Source: Roseivivax halotolerans (GTDB taxonomy: Bacteria; Pseudomonadota; Alphaproteobacteria; Rhodobacterales; Rhodobacteraceae). From it: a stretch of 64,000 bases of DNA. A program made the position numbers and the translations under genes. Numbering within the stretch: position 1 is the stretch's first letter; every line of letters starts with the position of its first letter. The stretch is from NCBI RefSeq assembly GCF_900115815.1, contig NZ_FOXV01000009.1, positions 84,803-148,802 on the forward strand. Direction: 5' to 3'. Below are positions 9,746-18,702 of the stretch, in pieces. The notes below the pieces were generated by a model, which saw only the letters and a program-made list of their open reading frames with translations, was not told the origin of the DNA and searched no databases.

Positions 9746-11206
9746 TCACCCCTTGTTCTTTCCCAGGTGCTTCTTGAGTGCGCCCGCGTTCTTCACCTTG
9801 CGCCCTTTATAGGGGTTCCGGTCACCCTGACCGCGCATGACCAGTCGAATGGGTGTGCCCGGCATATCAAAGTCGATGCGTAACCCATTGACGAGATAGC
9901 GTGAATAGCTGTCCGGGATCTTGTCCGGGTGAGAGCACATCACCACGAAATGCGGCGGGCGCGTCTTCGCTTGCGTCATGTAGCGCAGCTTGATCCTGCG
10001 GCCCTGCGGTGCCGGGGGCGGATGCGCCTCGACCATCGCGCCGAGCCAGCGGTTCAGCCGCGCCGTGGAGATACGCCGGTTCCAGACGTCATGCGCCTTC
10101 ATCACCGCTGCATGCAGCCGGTCGAGCCCGCGCCCCGTCTTGGCCGACACCGTGACGAGCGGCGCGCCGCGCAGCTGTGGCAGCAGCCGTTCGAAGGCTT
10201 CCTTCATCGCGGCGAGCTTCTCGTTCTTCTCGTCCTCGAGATCCCACTTGTTGACCGCGACAACGACCGCACGGCCTTCTCGCTCGGCGAGGTCCGCAAT
10301 CCGAAGATCCTGCTGCTCGAACGGGATCGCGGCATCGAGAACGACGATCACGACCTCGGCGAACTTTACCGCGCGCAGACCATCCGAGACCGAGAGCTTC
10401 TCGAGCTTGTCCTGCACCTTGGCCTTCTTGCGCATCCCCGCCGTATCGAAAATCCGCGTCGGCGTGCCCTGCCAGTCGAGCCGCAGAGAGATGGCATCGC
10501 GGGTGATCCCGGCTTCGGGGCCGGTCAGAAGGCGGTCCTCGCCCAAGAGCTTGTTGATAAGGGTCGACTTGCCCGCATTGGGCCGGCCTACCACCGCGAC
10601 CTGCAACGGCTTTTCATCCGTCGGGACCGGCACGGCTTCATCGGCCTCTTCGGAGACCGGCAGGCTCACCTCCGGCTCGGCGGCCTCGGCGGCGCTCAGC
10701 GCGGTCTCGAAACGCTCAGAGATCGGCAGCAGCGCGGAATAGAGATCCGGCATCCCCTCGCCGTGCTCGCTCGAAATCGCCAGCGGCTCGCCAAGACCGA
10801 GATTCCAGGCCTCGAGCACACCCGCCTCGGCGGCGCGCCCTTCGGCCTTGTTCGCCACGAGAATGACCTGGTCCGCACGTTTGCGCAGGATGTCCGCGAA
10901 GATCTCGTCGACGGGAGTGATGCCGGTGCGCGCATCGATCATGAAGAGGCACACGTCGGCATCCTCGACCGCGCGTTCGGTCAGCCGCCGCATCCGGCCT
11001 TCGAGCGAGTCGTCAGTCGCATCTTCAAGCCCCGCAGTATCGACCGCGATGAAGTTGATGTCACCCAGCCGTGCTTCGCCTTCGCGCAGATCGCGCGTCA
11101 CACCGGGCTGGTCGTCCACCAGCGCAAGGCGCTTGCCCACAAGCCGGTTGAACAGCGTGGATTTGCCCACATTGGGGCGGCCAACGATGGCGAGTTTGAA
11201 GGACAT
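9746..11206 (-). CDS. der: Ribosome-biogenesis GTPase Der (EngA)
   Basis: A 486-residue cytoplasmic GTPase needed for 50S subunit assembly. It has the family's unique pair of G domains: GRPNVGKS at residues 8-15 with DTAGLED, and GRPNAGKS near residue 210 with [10 protein letters not shown] and NKWD. The C-terminal KH-like domain (about 375-470) includes [20 protein letters not shown], and the end is Lys-rich. It is the last gene of a minus-strand run yfgM-like - bamB - der, an order common in proteobacteria. The gap to bamB is 72 bases. Confidence 0.97.
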   Translation of the reverse strand: MSFKLAIVGRPNVGKSTLFNRLVGKRLALVDDQPGVTRDLREGEARLGDINFIAVDTAGLEDATDDSLEGRMRRLTERAVEDADVCLFMIDARTGITPVDEIFADILRKRADQVILVANKAEGRAAEAGVLEAWNLGLGEPLAISSEHGEGMPDLYSALLPISERFETALSAAEAAEPEVSLPVSEEADEAVPVPTDEKPLQVAVVGRPNAGKSTLINKLLGEDRLLTGPEAGITRDAISLRLDWQGTPTRIFDTAGMRKKAKVQDKLEKLSVSDGLRAVKFAEVVIVVLDAAIPFEQQDLRIADLAEREGRAVVVAVNKWDLEDEKNEKLAAMKEAFERLLPQLRGAPLVTVSAKTGRGLDRLHAAVMKAHDVWNRRISTARLNRWLGAMVEAHPPPAPQGRRIKLRYMTQAKTRPPHFVVMCSHPDKIPDSYSRYLVNGLRIDFDMPGTPIRLVMRGQGDRNPYKGRKVKNAGALKKHLGKNKG

Positions 11207-11278
11207 GGGCGGGCAGCCTCGAAAAGGTCGCGTCAGGAGATGCGCGACCTAATCCATTTCAGCGCGCGGGGAAAGGGG

Positions 11279-12616
11279 TCAGCGGAAGGCGTGCAGCGTA
11301 CCCTTGCGCGAGACCACATACATCGTGCCTCCCGCCACGATAGGCCGCGTGGTGGCACCGCCGGGGATTTCGGTCGATCCCGCAAGCGCGCCGTCCGATG
11401 GTCGGAAGTACCGGATCAGACCGTCCGATGAGGCAACAGCGAGATGACCACCGACGAGGATTGGACCGTGATTGGCGTAAGACTTGTCGCGCCGGCTCAT
11501 GGGGCGACGGGTCGGCACCCAACCCGGCAGATCGACTGCCCAGACCCGTTCGCCGGTCGCCGCATCCACGCGGACAAGCTCGTTGAGATCCGAGACGAAG
11601 TAGACGGAGTCCCCGGCTGCCCAAGGCATGTCGAGCGCACCTTCCTGGATGGTCCAGCGACGCTCGCCCGAGAAGAGATCGAAGGCCGCGAACCGCCCCG
11701 AATGGCTGCCGGCATAGACCGTATCGCCCGCGATCAGCGGATCGCCCGAGATATCGTCGACCGAGGAGATCGCCCGTCCGGTGCGCCGTCCGGCCAGATC
11801 GGCGGACCAGAGCGACAGACCGCCCTGCTGGAAGGTCGATTGCATCGTGCCCGACCCGAAGGAGAAGACGACGCGATCCCCGCCAAGCGCCGGGGCCGGT
11901 GCGCCCGCAACGTTGTTGATGTCGCCCGAAAGACCTTCGAATTCCCAGCGGACGCGGCCATCCTCCGCCTCGATCGCCCAGGCGTTGTTGTCGCCCGAGG
12001 TGACGTAGACAAGCCCGTTCGACACGGTCGGCGCGCCCGTCGCGGTCGCGTTCAGGTCCTGCTCCCAGATCTGTCCTCCCGAGCCCGCATCGAGCGCAGT
12101 CAGGGTGCCAAAGCCCGTGGAGACGTAAAGGACGCCGTTCGCAACGGCGAGACCGCCGCCCTGCGCCTGGCTTTCCCGGTCGCGTGGCGGCACCAGGGAG
12201 CGGGACCAGACCGTCGCTCCGTTATTTGCCGTCGCCATCACGGTGAAATCGGAGGACATCGTGTAGATGCGCGCACCATCCGTGACCGGATCGACGTTGA
12301 GCCGCACCTTCCGGCTGTCGCCTGCGCCGATATTACTCGACCAGACCGGCGAGAGCGGCAGGGAAAGCTGTGCATGCGTGGTGCGGAACGCAGGCGATAC
12401 GGCGCTTTGTGACCAGGCGGCATTGACTTGTGCGGCAGGCAGGCTCGCGGCCCGGCTCGAATTGGCCGGTGGCTCGTAACGGTAGGGATCGGCAGCGCCC
12501 GTCGTCAGCACCTCGCGCAAGCCCAGGCGTTCGCCGGGAAGGATCGCTTCCCGCTCTGTGCAGGCCGCAAGGAATGTCAGGCCCGCAAGCCCCGCAAGTA
12601 TCGTCGTTTTCCGCAC
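11279..12616 (-). CDS. bamB: Outer-membrane assembly lipoprotein BamB
   Basis: A 445-residue outer-membrane lipoprotein of the BAM complex, which inserts beta-barrels such as the FadL-type porin encoded here. The N-terminus is a lipoprotein signal ending LAAC (Cys19). The rest is an eight-bladed PQQ-like beta-propeller with repeats such as GVLYVSTGFGTLTALDAGSGG, GLVYVTSGDNNAWAIEAEDG and GTMYVVSRKGTLHAF. The start is a GTG with GAGG upstream. It lies between the yfgM-like gene and der, the order seen in many proteobacteria. Confidence 0.93.
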   Translation of the reverse strand: MRKTTILAGLAGLTFLAACTEREAILPGERLGLREVLTTGAADPYRYEPPANSSRAASLPAAQVNAAWSQSAVSPAFRTTHAQLSLPLSPVWSSNIGAGDSRKVRLNVDPVTDGARIYTMSSDFTVMATANNGATVWSRSLVPPRDRESQAQGGGLAVANGVLYVSTGFGTLTALDAGSGGQIWEQDLNATATGAPTVSNGLVYVTSGDNNAWAIEAEDGRVRWEFEGLSGDINNVAGAPAPALGGDRVVFSFGSGTMQSTFQQGGLSLWSADLAGRRTGRAISSVDDISGDPLIAGDTVYAGSHSGRFAAFDLFSGERRWTIQEGALDMPWAAGDSVYFVSDLNELVRVDAATGERVWAVDLPGWVPTRRPMSRRDKSYANHGPILVGGHLAVASSDGLIRYFRPSDGALAGSTEIPGGATTRPIVAGGTMYVVSRKGTLHAFR

Positions 12617-12663
12617 GCCTCAGCCCTCGTTCGTCGTCTTGTTCGTTCCCGCGAGACGGGATC

Positions 12664-13320
12664 CTAGCCGGTGCCGAGCTCGCCCCCGAGCGCAACAATC
12701 AACTGAGACGCCCGCTGGCGCAAGCCCTGCGTCACCTCGGAATCGGTGAGGATCGCGTTCAACCGCTCGAGCGCCGCCTCGCGGTTGCCCGTCTCGATCT
12801 CGATCAGCGCCAATTGTTCGGCAGCCAGAAGGCGCAAGGGATTGCCCCCCTGGGCCAAGGCCTCGAAGCCTTGGCGGCGCTCGGCCGCATCCATTGTCGC
12901 GGCGCCTTCGGTCAGGGCCTTGAAGCTCGCGATATTGCGGTAGATCTCGGCGGCATCGCTGTTGGTCGCGACCGCTTCGAGCGCCTCGATGGCGGCTTCG
13001 GTCTGGCCTGCCTCGGCGCTTTGCCCGGCCTCGATCATGTTGAGCATCGCCTCTGCGCCGGCATTCGGCGCCTCGATCTCTGCCAGTGCTGCCGCCCGCT
13101 CTTCGGCATTCTCGGTCTCGAGGGCACGAAGGATCGACGAGCCGAAGGCCTGGGCCTGGGCCTGCCTTTGCGCGCCGGACCATTCGCGCCAAGCCGCGCC
13201 CCCGACGATCAGCACAACGACGAGGATCGCGATCCAGCCATAGCGGCGCATGTAGGAATAGAGCCGTTCGCGCCGGACCTCTTCGGTCACTTCATCGATG
13301 AAGCTGTCGTTGTTGCTCAC
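12664..13320 (-). CDS. YfgM-like membrane-anchored TPR protein
   Basis: A 218-residue protein with a short cytoplasmic N-terminus (MSNNDSFIDEVTEEVRRERL), one membrane segment at about residues 28-43 and a periplasmic, Ala-rich helical part resembling TPR repeats. In E. coli the relative YfgM works with the SecYEG-PpiD chaperone network. The GTG start at 13320 has AGGGAGG about 9 bases upstream; earlier in-frame starts lack a ribosome site. The order yfgM-bamB-der matches other proteobacteria and supports the call. It is the first gene of that minus-strand operon. Confidence 0.85.
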   Translation of the reverse strand: MSNNDSFIDEVTEEVRRERLYSYMRRYGWIAILVVVLIVGGAAWREWSGAQRQAQAQAFGSSILRALETENAEERAAALAEIEAPNAGAEAMLNMIEAGQSAEAGQTEAAIEALEAVATNSDAAEIYRNIASFKALTEGAATMDAAERRQGFEALAQGGNPLRLLAAEQLALIEIETGNREAALERLNAILTDSEVTQGLRQRASQLIVALGGELGTG

Positions 13321-13447
13321 GGCGCACGGCCTCCCTGCTCTCTGGCATTTGCGGTGCGTGCATACACGCCGCGCCCGAACCTCACAAGCGCGCCGTCCGG
13401 GCGTGGTTTTCCTGCGACAAATGAGAGCAATCGCGGCGCTTTTCGCC

Positions 13448-13461
13448 TCACGCATGCGTGA
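13448..13461. promoter_or_regulatory. 14-base perfect palindrome in the divergent yfgM/RND gap
   Basis: TCACGCATGCGTGA is self-complementary and lies 16 bases upstream of the -35 box of the RND promoter, in the gap shared with the divergent yfgM-bamB-der operon. It could be an operator for either side. The binding protein is unknown. Confidence 0.35.
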
Positions 13462-13476
13462 AAACGGACCCGGATC

Positions 13477-13521
13477 TTGAAGCAAGGTTGCGGCGCCCCT
13501 AATCTGAACTCATCAGTTCAG
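13477..13521 (+). promoter_or_regulatory. Promoter and dyad operator of the RND efflux operon
   Basis: A -35 box TTGAAG (13477-13482) and -10 box TAATCT (13500-13505) are separated by exactly 17 bases. A perfect dyad CTGAACTCATCAGTTCAG (13504-13521) starts at the end of the -10 and covers the predicted transcription start. This is the arrangement of a repressor operator of TetR or MarR type. No regulator gene adjoins the pump. Confidence 0.65.
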
Positions 13522-13594
13522 CGTATTTGCGCAAGAGCGACTTTGATGATTTATGCCCGACAGGGCCGCTGCCACGTTCAGGACGACGATACTC

Positions 13595-14923
13595 ATGCGA
13601 CTTCTTCCCATCCTGACCGCGCTCGTGGTCGCTGCCGTTCTTTACGGCGTGGTCATCGAACGCGACCGACTTTTGGAATTCGCGCGACAGGCCGCACCGG
13701 CTGCGCCGGGCGCCGAGCAGGCAGAGACCGCTGGCGCCGTGAACACGGAAGAAGCGGAGACAGAAGTCGATGTGCCGGCCAATGAGGCACCCGATGGCGC
13801 GATCAAGGTCATGGCCCGCACCAGCCAGGCCCAGGAAATCGACGCGCAGGTGCTCGTCCGCGGCGAAACCGAAGCCGCCCGCATGGTCGAGGTGATGGCC
13901 GAGACGACGGGCCGCGTTGTGTCAGAGCCCTTGCGAAAAGGCGCGTTCGTCGAAGACGGCGAAATTCTCTGCCGTCTTGATCCCGGCACCCGAGAAGTCA
14001 GCCTCGCAGAAGCCGAGGCCGCGCTTGCCGACGCCAGAGCGCGTGTTCCCGAAGCCGAATCCCGCATTCCCGAAGCCGAGGCGCGCGTCGCCGAAGCTGA
14101 AGCCGCACTCAACGAGGCCAATATCAACGCCAACGCGGCGAACAGGCTGTCCGAGAGCGGCTTCGCATCGGAAACCCGCGTGGCCTCGACCACGGCAGGC
14201 GTCCGGTCGGCTGAAGCGGCCGTATCGAGCGCCCGCGCCGGGCTCGAGGCGGCCCGCTCCGGTCTTGAAAGCAGCAAGGCCTCCATCGAAAGCGCCGAGG
14301 CCGCGGTGGCCCGCGCCGAGGACGAGCTTGAGAAAACCACGATAAAGGCCCCCTTCGCGGGGCTGCTGGAAAGCGACACCGCGGAGCTTGGCGCGCTCAT
14401 GCAATCGGGCGGTATGGGAGGCGCGCCCTGCGCCACGATCCTGCAGCTCGACCCGATCAAGCTCGTCGGCTTCGTGCCCGAGACGGAAGTCGGACGGATA
14501 GAGGTCGGCGCCCGCGCCGGTGCCCGGCTCACCGAGGGCGGCGATATCGAGGGGCGCGTGACCTTCGTCTCCCGCTCCGCCGATCCGCTGACCCGCACGT
14601 TCCGCGTCGAAGTTACCGCGCCCAATGAAGGGCTCGGCATTTCCGCAGGACAGACCGCCGAGATCGTGATCGAGGCCGAGGGCGAGCTCGCGCATCTGTT
14701 GCCGCAATCGGCGATGACGCTGAACGATGATGGCCAGATCGGCGTGCGTACCGTCTCGGAGGAGGACACGGCCCTTTTCATGTCGGTCGAGATCCTACGC
14801 GACACCGCGCGCGGCATCTACGTGGGCGGCCTGCCCGAGACGGTGGACGTGATCCTCCTCGGCCAGGAATACGTGACCGATGGCGTCGCCGTCGCGCCCT
14901 CCTACGAGGAGATCATCCAGTGA
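13595..14923 (+). CDS. RND efflux periplasmic adaptor (membrane fusion protein)
   Basis: A 442-residue periplasmic adaptor that links an RND pump to an outer-membrane channel. The N-terminal MRLLPILTALVVAAVLYGVV is an inner-membrane anchor with no lipobox. The order is that of the family: first half of the lipoyl domain (VSEPLRKGAFVEDGEILCRLD), a long Ala/Glu-rich coiled-coil hairpin (about 145-250), the second lipoyl half (KAPFAGLLESDTAELGALM), then beta-barrel and membrane-proximal domains. The ATG at 13595 is preferred; an in-frame ATG at 13553 would add 14 residues ahead of the anchor. The stop overlaps the permease start by 4 bases. No TolC-like gene is nearby. Confidence 0.88.
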   Translation: MRLLPILTALVVAAVLYGVVIERDRLLEFARQAAPAAPGAEQAETAGAVNTEEAETEVDVPANEAPDGAIKVMARTSQAQEIDAQVLVRGETEAARMVEVMAETTGRVVSEPLRKGAFVEDGEILCRLDPGTREVSLAEAEAALADARARVPEAESRIPEAEARVAEAEAALNEANINANAANRLSESGFASETRVASTTAGVRSAEAAVSSARAGLEAARSGLESSKASIESAEAAVARAEDELEKTTIKAPFAGLLESDTAELGALMQSGGMGGAPCATILQLDPIKLVGFVPETEVGRIEVGARAGARLTEGGDIEGRVTFVSRSADPLTRTFRVEVTAPNEGLGISAGQTAEIVIEAEGELAHLLPQSAMTLNDDGQIGVRTVSEEDTALFMSVEILRDTARGIYVGGLPETVDVILLGQEYVTDGVAVAPSYEEIIQ

Positions 14924-17900
14924 CCGGGATTGTCGACTGGGCCGCGTCCCGAGCGCGGATGGTCCTCGCCTTCATCGCGCTGTCGCTGATCGCCGGGGCC
15001 TTCGCCTACGTCACCCTGCCGAAAGAAGGCGAGCCCGATATCGAGATTCCGGCTCTCTTCGTGTCGGTGCCCTTCCCCGGCATCTCGGCCGAGGACAGCG
15101 AGACGCTGCTCGTCAAGCCGATGGAGACGGAGCTTGTCGATCTGGACGGGCTCGACCGGATGTCCTCGACCGCCGCCGAAGGCTATGCGGGCGTCGCGCT
15201 CGAATTCGAGTTCGGCTGGGACAAGACAAAGATCATGGCCGATGTCCGCGACGCGATGTCGAACGCGGAAGCCCAGTTCCCGAGCGGCGCGGAGCAATAT
15301 TCGATCAACGAGATCAATTTCTCCGAATTTCCCATCGTCATCGTCAACCTGACAGGCCAGGTGCCCGAGCGCACCATCGTGCAGGTCGCGCGCGATCTGC
15401 AGGATCGGCTCGAAGGGCTCGACCCGATCCTAGAGGCGGCCATCGCCGGGGACCGCGACGAGATGCTGGAAGTCGTGATCGATCCGCTCCGGCTCGAGAG
15501 CTACAACGTCACCGCGAGCGATCTCATCAACGCGGTTCAGAACAACAACCAGCTTATCGCCGCAGGCGAGGTCGAGACCGAGAACGGCGCGTTTTCCGTC
15601 AAGATCCCGTCGAGCTTCTCAGATGCCCGGGATGTCTACGATCTGCCGGTCAAGACGAATGGCGACCGTGTCGTGACGCTCGGCGATATCGCGCGGATCA
15701 ACCTGACCTTCGAGGACCGCACCTCGACTGCCCGGTTCGACGGCGAGAATTCGGTGGCTCTGCAAGTCGTCAAACGCAAGGGTTTCAACATCATCGACAC
15801 GGTGGACGAGGTAGAGGCGACCATTGCCGAGGCCCGCGCCAACTGGCCTGCCGAACTCAGCGCGTCCGTCGATATGGGCATGTCGAACGACCAGTCGCGG
15901 CAGGTCGCCTCGATGGTCAGCCAGCTCGAGGGCTCGGTCCTGACCGCGATCGCGCTGGTGATGATCGTGGTTCTCGCGGCGCTCGGCACGCGGCCCGCCT
16001 TCCTTGTCGGTTTCGCGATCCCGACTTCGTTCCTGCTGTGCTTCGTGCTCCTCGCGATCATGGGCGTCGCGGTCTCCAACATCGTCATGTTCGGACTGAT
16101 CCTCGCCGTCGGGATGCTGGTCGATGGCGCGATCGTGGTCGTCGAATATGCCGACAAGCGCATCTCGGAAGGCTCCGGTCCGATGAGCGCCTATGTCGAG
16201 GCAGCCAAGCGCATGTTCTGGCCCGTCGTCTCCTCTACCGCGACCACGCTCTGCGCCTTCCTGCCCATGCTGTTCTGGCCCGGCGTGCCGGGCGAGTTCA
16301 TGGGCATGCTGCCGGTCACGCTGATCTTCGTTCTGTCGGCGAGCCTCGTTGTCGCGCTCGTTTACCTGCCGGTCATGGGCGGTGTGACGGGCCGCTTCTC
16401 GCGGACGCTGAACAATGCCACCGAAGCCCTGCGCCGCACCCTGCCCTGGATCGTGCGCGCGCTTCTCGTCCCGGTCGTTCTGTTTGGCCTGTTCGTCGGC
16501 GCAATGATGGTGCTGAACCCCGCCTACCTGTTTCCGCCGGTGGCAGACGGCTGGGCGGGCCGGATGCCGGGCGTCGTGCTATTCCTCATCTTCTCGGTTC
16601 TCGCCTCGATCGTGATGGACGCCGCCGCGATCCGCCGTCAGGAAAAGCGGATTCGCGCGGGCTATCGCCGCTCGCCCTTTGGCTGGTTCATCACCGCCAT
16701 CGTCGCGAACCCGGTCGGCCCCATTGTCTCCATCGTCGCGGTCGGGGCCTTCGTCGTGACGACCTTCAGCTATTTCGGCGAGAACAATAACGGCGTCGAG
16801 TTCTTCGTGGAAAGCGAGCCAGAGCAGGCGCTCCTCTATGTCCGTGCGCGCGGCAATCTCAGCCTCGCGGAGAAGGATGCCCTTGTGGCCCGCGCCGAGG
16901 AAATCGTGATGGCCCATCCCGGCACGCGCAACGCCTTCGCATTCGCGGGCGATGGCGGGCTCTCATCGAACACGGGCGGAGCAGAAGCGCCGAAGGACAC
17001 GATCGGCCAGGTTCAGTTCGAAACGATCCCCTGGGAAGACCGCAAGGACGACCCGGCGCTCGACGGCGATCGCGTGATCGAGGAGCTCTCCGAACAGCTC
17101 GCCGCGATCCCCGGCATTCAGACCGAGGTGATGAACCTCGCGATGGGCCCGGCCTCGGCAAAGCCGGTGCATCTCCGGATCAAGGGCGACGACTGGTCCG
17201 CACTCCTCGACGCCACGACCCGTGCCCGCGAGGAATTCGACCGCACGCCGGGCTTGACCTTCATCGAGGACAGCCGCCCCCTGCCCGGCATCGACTGGCA
17301 GATCGATGTCGACGTGGAAAAGGCCGGCCGCTACGGCGCGGATGTCGCGACCGTCGGCGCGATGGTGCAGCTCGTGACGCGCGGGCTTCTGCTCGACACG
17401 ATGCGCGTGGACAGCTCGGACGAGGAAATCGACATCCGTGTGCGCCTGCCCGAGGAGAACCGCGTCCTTTCCACGCTCGACACGCTCAAGGTCCGCACTG
17501 CGGACGGGCTCGTGCCGCTGTCGAATTTCATCACCCGCGAGCCCGTCGCCAAGCTCGCCGAGATCAGCCGCGTCGATCAGAAGCGCTATTTCGATGTGAA
17601 GGCGGATGTCGCGCCGAACCTCTTCAAGGCGGTCACAACCGGGGACGACCCGGAAACGCTGGCGACCCTGAGGGGGCTTGAGGAAGGCAGCCCAGATGGC
17701 GGCACGCGTATCACCGGAGCGAACGGCGCCGACTTCGGGATTGTCGCGCTTGGCGACGGCGTGGAAGCCTCGGAGGTCGAGAGCGGGCTGCAAGGCGCAT
17801 CGCTGACGCTGGTGCCGATCACGCCAAACGAACGCATCGCTGCCCTTACCGAGTGGCTCGAGGCGAATCCGCTCGGTCAGGGGCTCGACTGGGAATGGAC

Positions 17901-18639
17901 CGGCGACCAGGAGGACCAGGCGGAAAGCCAGGCCTTCCTCGGCCAGGCCTTCCTTGCCGCGCTCGGGCTGATGTTCATCATCCTGCTGGCTCAGTTCAAT
18001 TCCTTCTATAACGCGGTGCTCGTGCTCCTGGCGGTCGTTCTGTCGACCACTGGCGTCCTGATCGGGATGCTGGTGATGGACCAGACCTTCTCGATTATCA
18101 TGACCGGCACCGGGATCGTCGCACTCGCCGGGATCGTGGTGAACAACAACATCGTTCTGATCGACACCTACCAGGAATACGAGCGGTACATGCCGCGCAT
18201 CCAGGCGATCATCCGCACCGCGGAAGACCGCATCCGCCCGGTGCTGCTCACCACGATCACCACGATGGCGGGCCTTGCGCCGATGATGTTCGGGCTTAGT
18301 CTCGACTTCTTCGCAGGCGGCTATTCCATCGACAGCCCGACCGCGCTGTGGTGGAAGCAGCTCGCTACGGCTGTCGTCTTCGGGCTTGGCATTGCGACCT
18401 TCCTGACGTTGCTCTTCACGCCCTCGATGCTGGCGCTCCGGGTATGGGTCACGACCTATGCGCGCTGGATCGCTCGGCTTCTCGCACGGCTGTCGATGGG
18501 GCGGTCGAGCCAGGCGGCGCGGGACTGGGCGCTCAACCGCGAGGCGCGGCGCGTCAAGTCGCCGACGATCCTCTGGGAAGAGGCCCCGGACCAGGTTGGC
18601 GACACCCCCCGCGATTTGCCGCTGCGCGCCGCCGAGTAG
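14920..18639 (+). CDS. RND-family efflux permease
   Basis: A 1239-residue inner-membrane proton-driven pump with the RND pattern: one N-terminal membrane helix, a large periplasmic porter domain, six helices, then the same again. It is about 190 residues longer than AcrB, with an extra hydrophobic stretch and linker between helices 6 and 7 (about residues 505-610). TM4 carries GMLVDGAIVVVEYADK, so only the first of the two AcrB relay aspartates is kept. The TM10 relay position reads LAGIVVNNNIVLID, with no Lys. It starts with GTG in a GTGA overlap with the adaptor gene. Substrate cannot be read from the sequence. Confidence 0.9.
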   Translation: MTGIVDWAASRARMVLAFIALSLIAGAFAYVTLPKEGEPDIEIPALFVSVPFPGISAEDSETLLVKPMETELVDLDGLDRMSSTAAEGYAGVALEFEFGWDKTKIMADVRDAMSNAEAQFPSGAEQYSINEINFSEFPIVIVNLTGQVPERTIVQVARDLQDRLEGLDPILEAAIAGDRDEMLEVVIDPLRLESYNVTASDLINAVQNNNQLIAAGEVETENGAFSVKIPSSFSDARDVYDLPVKTNGDRVVTLGDIARINLTFEDRTSTARFDGENSVALQVVKRKGFNIIDTVDEVEATIAEARANWPAELSASVDMGMSNDQSRQVASMVSQLEGSVLTAIALVMIVVLAALGTRPAFLVGFAIPTSFLLCFVLLAIMGVAVSNIVMFGLILAVGMLVDGAIVVVEYADKRISEGSGPMSAYVEAAKRMFWPVVSSTATTLCAFLPMLFWPGVPGEFMGMLPVTLIFVLSASLVVALVYLPVMGGVTGRFSRTLNNATEALRRTLPWIVRALLVPVVLFGLFVGAMMVLNPAYLFPPVADGWAGRMPGVVLFLIFSVLASIVMDAAAIRRQEKRIRAGYRRSPFGWFITAIVANPVGPIVSIVAVGAFVVTTFSYFGENNNGVEFFVESEPEQALLYVRARGNLSLAEKDALVARAEEIVMAHPGTRNAFAFAGDGGLSSNTGGAEAPKDTIGQVQFETIPWEDRKDDPALDGDRVIEELSEQLAAIPGIQTEVMNLAMGPASAKPVHLRIKGDDWSALLDATTRAREEFDRTPGLTFIEDSRPLPGIDWQIDVDVEKAGRYGADVATVGAMVQLVTRGLLLDTMRVDSSDEEIDIRVRLPEENRVLSTLDTLKVRTADGLVPLSNFITREPVAKLAEISRVDQKRYFDVKADVAPNLFKAVTTGDDPETLATLRGLEEGSPDGGTRITGANGADFGIVALGDGVEASEVESGLQGASLTLVPITPNERIAALTEWLEANPLGQGLDWEWTGDQEDQAESQAFLGQAFLAALGLMFIILLAQFNSFYNAVLVLLAVVLSTTGVLIGMLVMDQTFSIIMTGTGIVALAGIVVNNNIVLIDTYQEYERYMPRIQAIIRTAEDRIRPVLLTTITTMAGLAPMMFGLSLDFFAGGYSIDSPTALWWKQLATAVVFGLGIATFLTLLFTPSMLALRVWVTTYARWIARLLARLSMGRSSQAARDWALNREARRVKSPTILWEEAPDQVGDTPRDLPLRAAE

Positions 18640-18702
18640 AGCCGCTGGCCCTCTCCGTCCCGGCGCGGTAGGAGGGCCGGCGAGCGACGATCAGGAGAAA
18701 GA

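Noticed and set aside
14880..16790. A 636-codon frame inside the RND permease gene
   Set aside because: It is a shifted frame on the same strand as the permease, with Arg/Gly-rich low-complexity translation.
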